Positions 33,583 through 42,845 of a stretch of DNA of 64,000 nt are shown in pieces. Source of the DNA: Catalimonadaceae bacterium JC749 (GTDB lineage: Bacteria; Bacteroidota; Bacteroidia; Cytophagales; Cyclobacteriaceae). The DNA lies in assembly GCA_021730635.1 (NCBI GenBank), contig JAJNNC010000003.1:653181-717180 (forward strand), given 5' to 3'. The notes under the pieces were generated by a model. It was not told the DNA's origin and made no database searches. It worked only from the letters and a program-made list of their open reading frames with translations. Position numbers and translations under genes: made by a program. Position 1 is the first letter of the stretch. Every line of letters begins with the position of its first letter.

Positions 33583-35937
33583 CTAGAAAATATCATCTTC
33601 ACTGATATTTTCGAGGGAATCCTGTATGATCAAAGAGTCTGCTTCCTGCGTTTCCCCGGTTTTATACTGGTCACAATCTATTTCAATAGACAAGCTGGTA
33701 GAAGGTCTTGAAAAAGGCTTTTTCTCATAATCCAAACGATCATCTGCATATACCTTTTTCATATAATCTACCCATATAGGCATAGCCATTCTGGCTCCCT
33801 GCCCCAGGTTGATCGTTTTAAAGTGGATACTACGGTTATCGCCCCCTACCCAGGCACCCGATACCAGGTCTTCTGTCACTCCCATAAACCAACCGTCGGA
33901 ATAGTTAGAAGTAGTTCCTGTTTTGGCTCCTATTTCATTACCTTCTTTCATGTCATAGGGAATACCCGCTCCTGTTCCTCCATCTTCTTCTGTAGCACCT
34001 CTCAGCATATAAAGCATCAGATAGGCCGTCTCTTCACTCAGCGCTTCACGGGTGTTTGAAGGGTGTTCATAAACGGTATTTCCATCCTTGTCTTCAATAC
34101 GGGTAATGAATACAGGTTCTGTCCAGGTACCATGATTGACAAAGGTGCTATAAGCGCCTACCATTTCATAGACAGAGACATCACCACCACCTCCTAAGGC
34201 CAGTGCGGGCACTGCTTCTATGCGGCTTTGAATTCCCATCCTTTTCGCATAATCCACTACAGTGGTTGGGCCGATCCGCTTCATGATAAAAGCTGTGACA
34301 GAGTTCATAGAACGAGCCATCGCCTGCCGTATCGTCATCCGCTCGCCGGTATACTCGCCCATCGCATTTTTGGGGGTCCAGGTGGTTTCTTCGCCATCTT
34401 TGTACACTGTAAAAGTAACAGGCGCATCTACTACCTCAAAACAGGGAGAATAGCCATTATCAATGGCAGCGGCGTAGACAAAAGGTTTAAAGGTAGAACC
34501 CGGTTGCCGTTTACCCTGCATCACATGATCGTATTTAAAATACTTATAATTAATCCCTCCTACCCAGGCTTTAATATATCCGTTGTGCGGATCCATAGAC
34601 ATAAAACCAGCATGTAAAAATCGCTGGGTATATTTAATGGAATCGATAGGACTCAATACAGTATCTTTCTCCCTTTCTTCTGTTTCCCAGGTAAACACTC
34701 TCATAGGAACAGCCTTGTTCATCATGATCTCTACAGAATCACTGTCCTTACCGTATTTCTTCTCCAAACTTTTGAAACGTTTGGATCGCCTGGCCAGCAT
34801 ATCAATAAAGCCCTCAATGACATTCCCTTCTTCATCCCGCCAGGGTTCTTCCTTCCCCCAATGGTCTTCAAACTTTTCCTGAAGAGATTTCATGTGAGAT
34901 TTGACAGCATCTTCGGCATGTTCCTGCATACGGCTATCAATGGTCGTATAAATTTTTAAGCCATCCTCAAACAGATCGTAGCCATGCTCATTGGCCCAGC
35001 GCAACAACCAACCTTGTACGACTGTGCGGAAATAAGTAGCAATACCGGTATTATGACTATCCACTTTATAATCCAGCACAATGGGGAGGGGCGTCAAAGA
35101 ATCATAAGCTGCCTGCGTCAGGAAATTGTTCTTACGCATTTGGTTCAGCACGACATTACGTCTGCGCATAGAATTTTCAGGATTCCGTGCCGGGTTGTAA
35201 TAGGTAGCCGCTTTCAGCATACCTACCAGCGTGGCAGCCTCTTCTGCTGTCAGATCATAAGTAGGTTTATTGAAAAAGGTTTTGGCAGCCACTTTAATAC
35301 CATAAGAATTACTGCTAAATTCAGCGGTATTCAGATACATGGCCAGAATCTCTTTTTTGGTATAGAACTTCTCCAGCTGTACGGCCACAATCCACTCTTT
35401 GGTTTTGATGATGACCATCCGTAGACCTGGAATTTTCATAAGCGGTCCTTCGTTCTGCCCTCTGGTTTTATAAAGGTTTTTAGCCGTTTGTTGAGACAAT
35501 GTACTTCCCCCACCTTCCAGGTCGCTGGCACCAAATGTCAGGATATATTTTATCAGTCCCCAGGCAACCCTGGCCATACTTTTAAAATCTATACCACTAT
35601 GCTCGGTAAATCGTATATCTTCTGTAGCCACCAGTGCGTTGACTAGGTTGGGCGACAAATCCTCATAGGTAACCGGGCTTCTGTTTTCACGATAGTACTT
35701 TCCTAAAAGCACATTATCGGATGCATACAACTCGGAAGATAAATCGTTCTTAGGATTTTCCAGTGCTTTCAGGCTGGGCAACCCGCCATATAAACCAAGA
35801 AAATCGACTCTTACAGAAATAACATACAGAGGAAATAAGATAAAAAAAGCAAGAAATGCTATCCATAGTCCGCGGACTATCATCGTATATAACCTGCTAC
35901 GATCTTTCTTTGGTTTTTGAGCTTCCTGTTCTGACAT
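33583..35937 (-). CDS. Class A penicillin-binding protein (transglycosylase/transpeptidase)
   Basis: 784 residues: short cytoplasmic N-terminus, one membrane anchor (about 15-45), a GT51 peptidoglycan glycosyltransferase domain (about 80-260; catalytic Glu in VATEDIRFTEHSGID; also GGSTLSQQTAKNLY and KEILAMYLN), and a transpeptidase domain (about 420-730) with the active-site Ser in GSTFKPF, SMNS as the SxN motif and KTGTT as the KTG motif. All catalytic boxes are intact, so it should polymerise and crosslink peptidoglycan in the periplasm. It sits beside PorW/SprE and, across the divergent pair, an M23 endopeptidase, making an envelope gene cluster. Confidence 0.93.
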   Translation of the reverse strand: MSEQEAQKPKKDRSRLYTMIVRGLWIAFLAFFILFPLYVISVRVDFLGLYGGLPSLKALENPKNDLSSELYASDNVLLGKYYRENRSPVTYEDLSPNLVNALVATEDIRFTEHSGIDFKSMARVAWGLIKYILTFGASDLEGGGSTLSQQTAKNLYKTRGQNEGPLMKIPGLRMVIIKTKEWIVAVQLEKFYTKKEILAMYLNTAEFSSNSYGIKVAAKTFFNKPTYDLTAEEAATLVGMLKAATYYNPARNPENSMRRRNVVLNQMRKNNFLTQAAYDSLTPLPIVLDYKVDSHNTGIATYFRTVVQGWLLRWANEHGYDLFEDGLKIYTTIDSRMQEHAEDAVKSHMKSLQEKFEDHWGKEEPWRDEEGNVIEGFIDMLARRSKRFKSLEKKYGKDSDSVEIMMNKAVPMRVFTWETEEREKDTVLSPIDSIKYTQRFLHAGFMSMDPHNGYIKAWVGGINYKYFKYDHVMQGKRQPGSTFKPFVYAAAIDNGYSPCFEVVDAPVTFTVYKDGEETTWTPKNAMGEYTGERMTIRQAMARSMNSVTAFIMKRIGPTTVVDYAKRMGIQSRIEAVPALALGGGGDVSVYEMVGAYSTFVNHGTWTEPVFITRIEDKDGNTVYEHPSNTREALSEETAYLMLYMLRGATEEDGGTGAGIPYDMKEGNEIGAKTGTTSNYSDGWFMGVTEDLVSGAWVGGDNRSIHFKTINLGQGARMAMPIWVDYMKKVYADDRLDYEKKPFSRPSTSLSIEIDCDQYKTGETQEADSLIIQDSLENISEDDIF

Positions 35938-36083
35938 TGTGGTTTGAACATTTTCTACACTATAACTTCAATTTACGAACACAAGTTTTTGTCCGTGTCA
36001 CTTTCTTTTATAAGGTTCTTTACTGACATATTGCAGCGCGCAAAAATCAGACTAAAGTTTAAGAAAAAACAGACCTTGCAAAA

Positions 36084-38687
36084 TTACATGTAATTCTTTT
36101 CAAAAAATCGCAGATAATTCTCAATATCTTTTGTTTTGTAAAGAATGTTGAGGTTATCTTCCGTGATCACAAAATTCTGGTTCACATTTTCTCTAAACTC
36201 AGGGGAAAGTTCTTCGATAGGAGAAATATCACTGTTAAATTTGCGATAGTACTCTTGGGCGGTAGCCATATCCGGAAAATCTTCTACAAGCACCATCACC
36301 CGTCCATTTTCCAGCATCAGGTTGGCTGTAGTCAGTTTCTGACCCGGGAAATGAACTTTGTTAAAAGTATCTATTGCCTTAGACAAAGTAGAAGAAAGAT
36401 TTTTTACATTTTTATAAAGAACAATAAACGAATGTCTTTCCTTGAATTCCGGAATATACTGAGCGCCTTTCAAAGCAGCCAGCTTAGTGTCAAAATTCCG
36501 GGCATTTTCCAACAGCTGAGTAGCATACTCCTGCAAGTCGCTTTCCGGATATTTCTCTAAAAAATTTTGAAGTGCCAGCTGATACTGATCGGCATTTTCT
36601 CTTTTTCCTGTGATCAGAGCTCTCAACAAAGCCATATTATCCGCAAAGCTATTATCCGGATTCTCCAGCATACTGGCGCTTACCAGTTGCTCTGCTTTTG
36701 CATATTCTCCTTTTTCATAAAGCTGGTAAGCTTCCTTATAAATCTGCTTCATTCGTTCGCTGGCCAGATTGCTTTCCTGCCGGTAATTTGGATTTGCTAA
36801 AATTTTGGCATAAAGACTCTCCGGAAATTCTTCCAGCAACTGGTTTTTGTATTTTACAGAGGTATTGTCGTTCAACTCTTTATAGATCAGATAGAGTTGA
36901 TACAGCACTTCCGGCTTATGCTCCGATCTGGGAAAGCGAGATAAAAGTGTTTCAAAGGTTTCTATGGCATTCTGTTTTTCATTCAGGTCAAAATCATAGA
37001 TACCTCCCAGTTTGTAATAAGCCGTCTCAATTAGCATGAGAGCGTCCTGCTTCTGTTCTTTTGTAAAGGGGATATCGGCATATAAGGCTTGTTTTTCTGC
37101 TGCTGCCAAGGCCTCAGGGGTTTGTTTTTCTACAGCTACGTCGTCTACTGCTACAGTGTCTACATCATTGGCCGCAAAATTAGCGTCAATGCTTTTGTCA
37201 CTTCTGCGCCAGTTGTCTTCCAGCGGCCGGTTACCCCACTTTCTTACAAAAGCGGTGCGTCCCATACTCATGGCTGCCGGACTGTAGAAATACCAGCTTT
37301 CTTCTTCGTCGGTTTCCTGGTTTTGCCTGTCAAAAGGATTGTCAGCTTCAGGAAAACTGGTATTTCTGTTTCTTCTGGCCTGTCTTCTTTGTACTTTTTC
37401 TTCTTCCTGCCGGGCTCTTTCCTGTTCACGAATAACGTCGTCCAGTATGGCATCTAGTTCCGTAGAATCCATCTCAGCCAAAGCCAGCAAGCTATCCTGC
37501 TCCTGAATGGTATTCAGCTGCTCTACAAAGTTGGCGAGCACTTTTTGTCTCTGAGCGATTTGCTCGTATTCCGGTTCATCCTGCGGCAGCACACTCATAG
37601 TGCTGTCATAATATGCTTTGGCCAGCTCATATTTTCGGTAATCGTCATAATAGATTTTTCCCAGAGCCAGGTAACCATAGGCCTTCTGGCGGCTGTTGTT
37701 GATACTGGCCTGTACCGACTTGTTGTAATAATCGACCGCTTCATCCAAATTGTCCTGCTTCTGCTCGAAGGCGGCCATTTCATAATAGATCTTATCCTGG
37801 TATTCTATATTTTTTTTATCTTTTAATAATTTCCTGAAATATTTCCTGATTTTCTTGGTATCCTTTTCTTTAGACAGATCATATACCTGGGCCATATTCA
37901 GCCTGGCGTAGAAATATAATTCATATTCAGGATTGCTTTTCAGCACCTGTTCATAATTATCATAGGCCTGGGCATCAAAACCCAGTTCCTGGTAAATCTG
38001 TCCGATAATATAATAGGTGCGGGCCTTGCCTTCACTGTTAGTCATCAGCGGTACGGCCTGCAATAAATTACTCACCACATTGCTGTAATCACCATTGAGC
38101 TGATACAAATAAGCACGGGTCAGATACAGCTGGACTTTATTCTCCCGGTTCAGCGATTCTTTTTTCAGAAAATCAGATACCGACACAGCATTATTCTGCT
38201 CCTGGGCTTCAATAAAGGTTCTCATTAATTTGATCAAAGCCCGATGCCGGGCATCATCATTTTCACTTTCTGTATTGACAAATTTAAAGGTTTTGATAGC
38301 ATCCGGATAGTTTTGGTTGTACAGGCGGCACTGCCCTATGAGTATATAACTGTCATCGGCCCATGCGCTATTGGGGTGGCGCTCTATGGCCACGGATGCC
38401 TTCTTGATACAATCTTCAATGGGTTCGGCCAAACTACTGATAAGGGCAGTATCTGTTTTTGGGAAAATGGCTAGAATTTTATTAAAATTGTTTTCCTGAC
38501 TTTCTAAAAGTTCCTGCTGAATTTCATCCATGCGCATTTTTGCATAGAAGTAGGCATTATACCGGGCAGTGGTATTGTGATAAACATTGGCCACCAAGCC
38601 ACTTCGCTCAGGGGCACAGGAAGCCAGGATCAGCCAAAACCCGACGCAACCTAAAATGTAATATTTGGAAAAAACTTTTACCTTCAA
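36084..38687 (-). CDS. porW: Type IX secretion system lipoprotein PorW/SprE
   Basis: 867 residues: lipobox WLILASC near residue 24, then an N-terminal region with NVYHNTTARYNAYFYAKMRM, a hallmark of PorW/SprE, and a long array of TPR units (e.g. ALIKLMRTFIEAQEQNNAVS, KTYYIIGQIYQELGFDAQAY-like repeats to about residue 430 and again 560-720). A Gln/Glu/Arg-rich linker separates the arrays. PorW/SprE connects the T9SS motor to the outer-membrane translocon in gliding and secreting Bacteroidota. Length agrees with the F. johnsoniae protein (about 870). An exact -7 element TAGCTTTG lies 24 bp upstream on its strand. Confidence 0.85.
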   Translation of the reverse strand: MKVKVFSKYYILGCVGFWLILASCAPERSGLVANVYHNTTARYNAYFYAKMRMDEIQQELLESQENNFNKILAIFPKTDTALISSLAEPIEDCIKKASVAIERHPNSAWADDSYILIGQCRLYNQNYPDAIKTFKFVNTESENDDARHRALIKLMRTFIEAQEQNNAVSVSDFLKKESLNRENKVQLYLTRAYLYQLNGDYSNVVSNLLQAVPLMTNSEGKARTYYIIGQIYQELGFDAQAYDNYEQVLKSNPEYELYFYARLNMAQVYDLSKEKDTKKIRKYFRKLLKDKKNIEYQDKIYYEMAAFEQKQDNLDEAVDYYNKSVQASINNSRQKAYGYLALGKIYYDDYRKYELAKAYYDSTMSVLPQDEPEYEQIAQRQKVLANFVEQLNTIQEQDSLLALAEMDSTELDAILDDVIREQERARQEEEKVQRRQARRNRNTSFPEADNPFDRQNQETDEEESWYFYSPAAMSMGRTAFVRKWGNRPLEDNWRRSDKSIDANFAANDVDTVAVDDVAVEKQTPEALAAAEKQALYADIPFTKEQKQDALMLIETAYYKLGGIYDFDLNEKQNAIETFETLLSRFPRSEHKPEVLYQLYLIYKELNDNTSVKYKNQLLEEFPESLYAKILANPNYRQESNLASERMKQIYKEAYQLYEKGEYAKAEQLVSASMLENPDNSFADNMALLRALITGKRENADQYQLALQNFLEKYPESDLQEYATQLLENARNFDTKLAALKGAQYIPEFKERHSFIVLYKNVKNLSSTLSKAIDTFNKVHFPGQKLTTANLMLENGRVMVLVEDFPDMATAQEYYRKFNSDISPIEELSPEFRENVNQNFVITEDNLNILYKTKDIENYLRFFEKNYM

Positions 38688-38710
38688 ATAATTAATATTT
38701 AGATTTATAC

Positions 38711-38718
38711 CAAAGCTA
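38711..38718 (-). promoter_or_regulatory. -7 element (TAGCTTTG) for the porW gene
   Basis: Exact TAnnTTTG on the minus strand, 24 bp before the porW start codon. No TTG lies at the usual 19-20 bp upstream distance. Confidence 0.55.
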
Positions 38719-38774
38719 ACGAGCCAAACACAGAATTATGATGACTCGCGTTTATGCAAATATATTTTAATAGT

Positions 38775-38782
38775 TACTTTTG
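38775..38782 (+). promoter_or_regulatory. -7 element (TACTTTTG) for the M23/bactofilin/atp run
   Basis: Exact TAnnTTTG on the plus strand, 27 bp before the TTG start of the M23 gene. No clear -33 TTG. With only short gaps downstream, this could drive the whole run to atpG. Confidence 0.5.
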
Positions 38783-38809
38783 CTTTAGTTGAGCTATAAA
38801 CGTTGAGTT

Positions 38810-39682
38810 TTGAGAACCAGAAAAACATTTTCTAGTCGTTTAACGACCCGGTATTTACTAATAGTTCGTAATGAGGAAGATTTTGCTGAAAAAACTACTT
38901 TTACGTTCACTTACGCAAAGGTAACCTTTTTCGCGGTAACTGTTTGCATCATTATTTTTATTGGTAGTTTATTCTTAGTCAATACCTTACTTAAACAATG
39001 GTTTGACCCAAGGTATGCGCAAGCAGAGTCTAACAGAAAACTTATCGAGCTTTCGCTGGCTGTTGACTCACTGGAGCAACAGGTGCAGAAAAAAGAACAA
39101 TTTATTCAATCCTTTCAAGGGATTTTTATGGGCGACAGCATAACCGATACGGAATCTTACTACCTGGCTAATGCGAATGACCGTGAGGTTGAACGGAACA
39201 ATGTAAAAACGACGGAGCGCTCAGAGGTAGATGCCCAATTCAGACAAGAGTTTGAAGAAGATGGCGTAGAAATGCTCACTGTTAGCAACGGGGCAGCCCC
39301 CAGCCAGTTGGACGAATTATTTTTCTTTACCCCTTTGGCAGGTATTATCTCAGCGCCCTATAATACAAAGATAAGCCACTATGGCGTAGATGTTGTGTCT
39401 AAGCAGAACGAGCCTATCAAAAGTGTGGCCGATGGCACAGTGATTATGGCTTCGTGGACCCAGGACGCTGGCTATGTGATTGCCGTGCAACATCGCAGCA
39501 ATATTATTTCCATCTATAAACACAATTCAAGCCTATTGAAGAAAGAAGGAGAGTTTGTCAATGCGGGGGATGTGATTGCTATTATTGGCAACACCGGAGA
39601 ACTGACCAGCGGCCCCCATTTACATTTTGAGCTTTGGTATAATGGAAATCCTGTAAATCCTGAAGAATTTGTTTCATTTTAA
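38810..39682 (+). CDS. M23 (LytM-type) metallopeptidase
   Basis: 290 residues from a TTG start: cytoplasmic N-terminus with MRTRKTFSSRLTTRYLLIVR, one membrane helix (about 37-62), a coiled-coil segment (SNRKLIELSLAVDSLEQQVQ) and a C-terminal LytM domain with the zinc ligands HYGVD (first His, Asp) and HLHFE (second pair), plus the conserved GYVIAVQHRSNIISIYKHN. All ligands are present, so it is probably a periplasmic peptidoglycan endopeptidase anchored in the inner membrane. It is divergent from porW and followed after 15 bp by the bactofilin gene, a pairing common to bactofilin loci. Confidence 0.92.
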   Translation: MRTRKTFSSRLTTRYLLIVRNEEDFAEKTTFTFTYAKVTFFAVTVCIIIFIGSLFLVNTLLKQWFDPRYAQAESNRKLIELSLAVDSLEQQVQKKEQFIQSFQGIFMGDSITDTESYYLANANDREVERNNVKTTERSEVDAQFRQEFEEDGVEMLTVSNGAAPSQLDELFFFTPLAGIISAPYNTKISHYGVDVVSKQNEPIKSVADGTVIMASWTQDAGYVIAVQHRSNIISIYKHNSSLLKKEGEFVNAGDVIAIIGNTGELTSGPHLHFELWYNGNPVNPEEFVSF

Positions 39683-39697
39683 AAAATACTTTGTGTT

Positions 39698-40165
39698 ATG
39701 TTCAATAGCAGTCAAGATAAAAAGGTAAAGACAGAAGAAGCTAGCAACTCTAGTAGTATTATTGGCAAAGGTACTTCCGTAGAAGGTAATGTAGAAACGG
39801 TAGGTAATATCAGAATTGAAGGAAATGTAAAAGGTAACGTGACCTGCAAATCTAAGATTGCCCTGGGCCAGTCGTCTTATGTGGAAGGTACTGTCGCCGC
39901 CCAAAACGCTGAAATTGCCGGGGAAATTCAAGGTTCCATTGAAGTATCTGAACTTCTCATACTAAGACCTACCGCTGTTATTCACGGCGACATTGTGACC
40001 AATAAACTTATTGTAGAATCCGGGGCTACTTTCAATGGCTCTTGCCGTATGGGTGTTACCGTGAGTGAAATTTCTTTTGATAATGAATCCAGAACAGTCA
40101 AATCCATCAACGAATCCACAGAATCAACCCCAGAAGAAGAAGAAACGGAATCTAGATCAATTTAA
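39698..40165 (+). CDS. Bactofilin (polymer-forming cytoskeletal protein)
   Basis: 155 residues: Ser/Lys-rich N-terminus (MFNSSQDKKVKTEEASNSSS), then a DUF583 right-handed beta-helix (about 22-125) made of GN/G-V repeats such as GKGTSVEGNVETVGNIRIEG, NVKGNVTCKSKIALGQSSYV and EIAGEIQGSIEVSELLILRP. The polypeptide should self-assemble into filaments. The low-complexity Glu/Ser tail (NESTESTPEEEETESRSI) is translated from sequence that also encodes the AtpZ N-terminus in another frame. Tandem arrangement with the M23 peptidase suggests a role in cell shape or envelope organisation. Confidence 0.92.
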   Translation: MFNSSQDKKVKTEEASNSSSIIGKGTSVEGNVETVGNIRIEGNVKGNVTCKSKIALGQSSYVEGTVAAQNAEIAGEIQGSIEVSELLILRPTAVIHGDIVTNKLIVESGATFNGSCRMGVTVSEISFDNESRTVKSINESTESTPEEEETESRSI

Positions 40166-40346
40166 TACTTATGCTAAGTACTCTGGATTAGCTTTTCAAC
40201 TCCTGGCAACCTTTGGTGTGGCAGCCTGGGGCGGTTACAAGCTGGACCAACTTACAGGCACCCGTTTTCCTTTTCTGACTGTCCTTTTTGTACTATTAGC
40301 CTTGGTTGGCTCTATCTTTATGCTGATTAGGCAGTTACCCAAATAA
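40083..40346 (+). CDS. atpZ: AtpZ/AtpI family protein
   Basis: 87 residues from ATG 40083, overlapping the bactofilin gene by 83 bp (a longer frame from 40065 is less likely). The N-terminus is Asn/Pro/Gln/Lys-rich (MNPEQSNPSTNPQNQPQKKK), then two membrane helices with LAFQLLATFGVAAWGGYKLD and PFLTVLFVLLALVGSIFMLI, the AtpZ/AtpI signature. AtpZ-type proteins help assembly of the F-type ATPase or carry Mg2+/Ca2+ for it. It is the first of a run of ATPase genes. Confidence 0.88.
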   Translation: MNPEQSNPSTNPQNQPQKKKKRNLDQFNTYAKYSGLAFQLLATFGVAAWGGYKLDQLTGTRFPFLTVLFVLLALVGSIFMLIRQLPK

Positions 40347-40351
40347 AGCAA

Positions 40352-40795
40352 ATGGTAGCTTTGGCTACCTTCTTCAATTTTTTTCTGTTCATGTCTCAAC
40401 CCCTGATGAAAAGCAGATACCTGAGGCAGTTAGGTTTATTCACCGCTGCCGTAGCTGCTATTATTTTCCTGCTGAAACATATATTTCAGCTGAGCTTCCT
40501 TCATGCTTTCATCTGGTATATTCTACTTTTTATCTTTCTGCAAACACTCATTTCAGCCTGGATGATTCAGAAAGGAGCACGAAAGTCTCAACAGTCAATG
40601 GTCAAAAATGCACTGGCAGCCACTGCCGTGAGACTCACGTTGAGTATCCTTATTATTTTTATTGCTTTACAAGCTGGGGTAGCAAACAGAGTGAGCTTCG
40701 TTCTCAGCTTTTTAATTATGTATTTTACCTTTCTGATTTTTGAATTAATTAGCTTATTAACTACCTTGCGGGCGAATTTTGAAAAACGTCTTTGA
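40352..40795 (+). CDS. AtpI-like ATPase assembly membrane protein
   Basis: 147 residues; an alternative ATG at 40391 removes 13 residues. Four hydrophobic helices (e.g. LGLFTAAVAAIIFLLKHIFQ, FIWYILLFIFLQTLISAWMI, RLTLSILIIFIALQAGV and VLSFLIMYFTFLIFELISLL). Sequence conservation is low but topology and place, between AtpZ and subunit a, match the AtpI/UncI-type proteins of Bacteroidota. The stop is one base before the subunit a ATG. Confidence 0.75.
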   Translation: MVALATFFNFFLFMSQPLMKSRYLRQLGLFTAAVAAIIFLLKHIFQLSFLHAFIWYILLFIFLQTLISAWMIQKGARKSQQSMVKNALAATAVRLTLSILIIFIALQAGVANRVSFVLSFLIMYFTFLIFELISLLTTLRANFEKRL

Positions 40796-40796
40796 C

Positions 40797-41861
40797 ATGC
40801 AAGGGAAGTCTAAAAAAACATTCAAAAAATCACATCTAATCAGCCTATTTTTAATATTTCTTTACATAGTACCATCATTGGCGGCTTCCGAGGAGGAATC
40901 GGAAGGGGACACCGGCTTTATCATGCACCACGTGCAGGACGCACACCAATGGCATTTTGCTAGTATTGGCCATACAGAGCTCACTATCTGGCTACCTGTC
41001 ATTTTGTATTCTCCCGAGCGTGGTTTTTCTATGTTTTCTTCCAAAAATTTCTATAACGAAGAACACGAGAAAGTATCTTACAATGGCTTTAGGTTAGACG
41101 AGCACGATCATGTGGTAGCGGAAGAAGCAGGCGTCACGGTCTATGATTTTTCTGTCACCAAAAATGTGGCTTCTCTTTTCTTCAGCATGGCTCTTTTGTT
41201 CCTGGTTTTTCTCACCATTGCCAACCGGTACAAAAAACATCCCAATTCACCCCCCAAAGGCATCCAATCGCTGTTTGAACCCGTTATTGTCTTTATAAGG
41301 GATGAGATTGCTATTCCTAATATTGGAAAACATAAATATCAGCGGTATATGCCTTATCTGCTGACCTTATTTTTCTTTATCTGGTTCAATAATATATTGG
41401 GGTTATTTCCAGGCGCGGCTAACTTAAGTGGAAACATCGCCGTTACTTTCGTGCTGGCTGTTCTCACCTTTTTGTTTACTAACTTCAGTGGTAATAAAGA
41501 GTATTGGAAGCATATCTTTGCTACCCCAGGCATTCCCAAAGCGATTCTTCCGATTCTGGTGCCGGTAGAATTTCTAGGGTTATTTACCAAGCCATTCTCG
41601 CTGATGATACGTTTGTTCGTGAGTATTACTGCCGGACATATTGTAATCCTGAGCCTGATTGCCTTGACCTTTATATTTAAATCTTATTTGGTAGGCATTG
41701 GAACTACCCTTTTTGTGGTGTTTATCGGTATCATTGAGTTGCTGGTAGCTACCATACAGGCCTATATTTTCACCTTATTTTCTTCTATGTACATAGGGGC
41801 TGCTGTCGCCGAGCATCACCATGAACATGAAGAAGATCAGGTAGACAAGAGTCTTATTTAA
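40797..41861 (+). CDS. atpB: ATP synthase subunit a
   Basis: 354 residues from ATG 40797 (a TTG at 40779 lies inside the previous gene). Long N-terminal extension with signal-like helix and a His/Asp-rich segment (EEESEGDTGFIMHHVQDAHQ), usual in Bacteroidota. Core: LTLFFFIWFNNILGLFPGAA, GLFTKPFSLMIRLFVSITAG (the essential Arg is in MIRLFVS), and ELLVATIQAYIFTLFSSMYI. It forms the proton half-channels against the c-ring. It ends with a His/Glu-rich tail. 24 bp to atpE. Confidence 0.95.
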   Translation: MQGKSKKTFKKSHLISLFLIFLYIVPSLAASEEESEGDTGFIMHHVQDAHQWHFASIGHTELTIWLPVILYSPERGFSMFSSKNFYNEEHEKVSYNGFRLDEHDHVVAEEAGVTVYDFSVTKNVASLFFSMALLFLVFLTIANRYKKHPNSPPKGIQSLFEPVIVFIRDEIAIPNIGKHKYQRYMPYLLTLFFFIWFNNILGLFPGAANLSGNIAVTFVLAVLTFLFTNFSGNKEYWKHIFATPGIPKAILPILVPVEFLGLFTKPFSLMIRLFVSITAGHIVILSLIALTFIFKSYLVGIGTTLFVVFIGIIELLVATIQAYIFTLFSSMYIGAAVAEHHHEHEEDQVDKSLI

Positions 41862-41873
41862 TTCTAACTATAA

Positions 41874-42140
<267 letters not shown>

Positions 42141-42144
42141 TCAG

Positions 42145-42184
42145 AAAGCTTCAGGCGTTCGTTAGGAGCCCTGAAGCTTTTTTT
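42145..42184 (+). terminator. Internal terminator/attenuator between atpE and atpF
   Basis: AAAGCTTCAGG (42145-42155), 14-nt loop, CCTGAAGCTTT (42170-42180), then T's to 42184: an 11-bp perfect stem. It lies 5 bp after the atpE stop and 36 bp before the atpF start, within an operon that clearly continues. Confidence 0.85.
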
Positions 42185-42219
42185 AAATTTCAGCATCGTT
42201 ACAGAAAAATTTACTATAC

Positions 42220-42714
42220 ATGGAGTTATTATCACCCAGCCTAGGCCTGATATTCTGGCAGTTGGTAGGATTTCTGATCCTGCTGTTTGTACTGAGCAAG
42301 TTTGCCTGGAAACCTATTCTTCATGCGCTCCGGGAACGGGAAGCTACTATTGAAGATGCGTTAGCGACGGCAGAAAAGACCAAAAAGGAGATGGCCGAAC
42401 TAAAGGCAGAAAATGAGAAGCTGCTGGCAGAAGCCAGAAAGGAACGTGACCGTATTCTCAAAGATGCCACTGCGGCGGCTAATCACATCCGGGAGGAAGC
42501 TAAAGCCCAAACGGCTAAAGACACTGCCCGAATGATAGAAGATGCCAGAGTGACCATTGAAACTGAAAAACAAGCTGCCCTGGCAGAGGTTAAACAACAG
42601 GTGGCCGCTCTTTCGGTGCAGGTGGCCGAGAAAATCCTGAGAGCACAGCTTGGTAGCGAGCAGGCACAGAAGGAATACGTGTCTAAGCTGATCAAAGACT
42701 TGAATGTCAATTAA
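42220..42714 (+). CDS. atpF: ATP synthase subunit b
   Basis: 164 residues: an N-terminal membrane helix (LGLIFWQLVGFLILLFVLSK), then FAWKPILHALREREATIEDA and a long heptad-like helix rich in Ala, Glu and Lys (TAKDTARMIEDARVTIETEK) forming the peripheral stalk. Length is standard. Downstream a 131-bp gap to atpH holds no evident element. Confidence 0.95.
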   Translation: MELLSPSLGLIFWQLVGFLILLFVLSKFAWKPILHALREREATIEDALATAEKTKKEMAELKAENEKLLAEARKERDRILKDATAAANHIREEAKAQTAKDTARMIEDARVTIETEKQAALAEVKQQVAALSVQVAEKILRAQLGSEQAQKEYVSKLIKDLNVN

Positions 42715-42845
42715 TAGACCCTCCATTTAGTATTGACGCATAAAGTCCGGATTCTACTTATCTGACCTTTACGGCTCAATATCTCTATAGGGATCATAAT
42801 ACTCGTTTAAATAACTTTTTGGTATTAACTAACGGTTAAAAAGAA

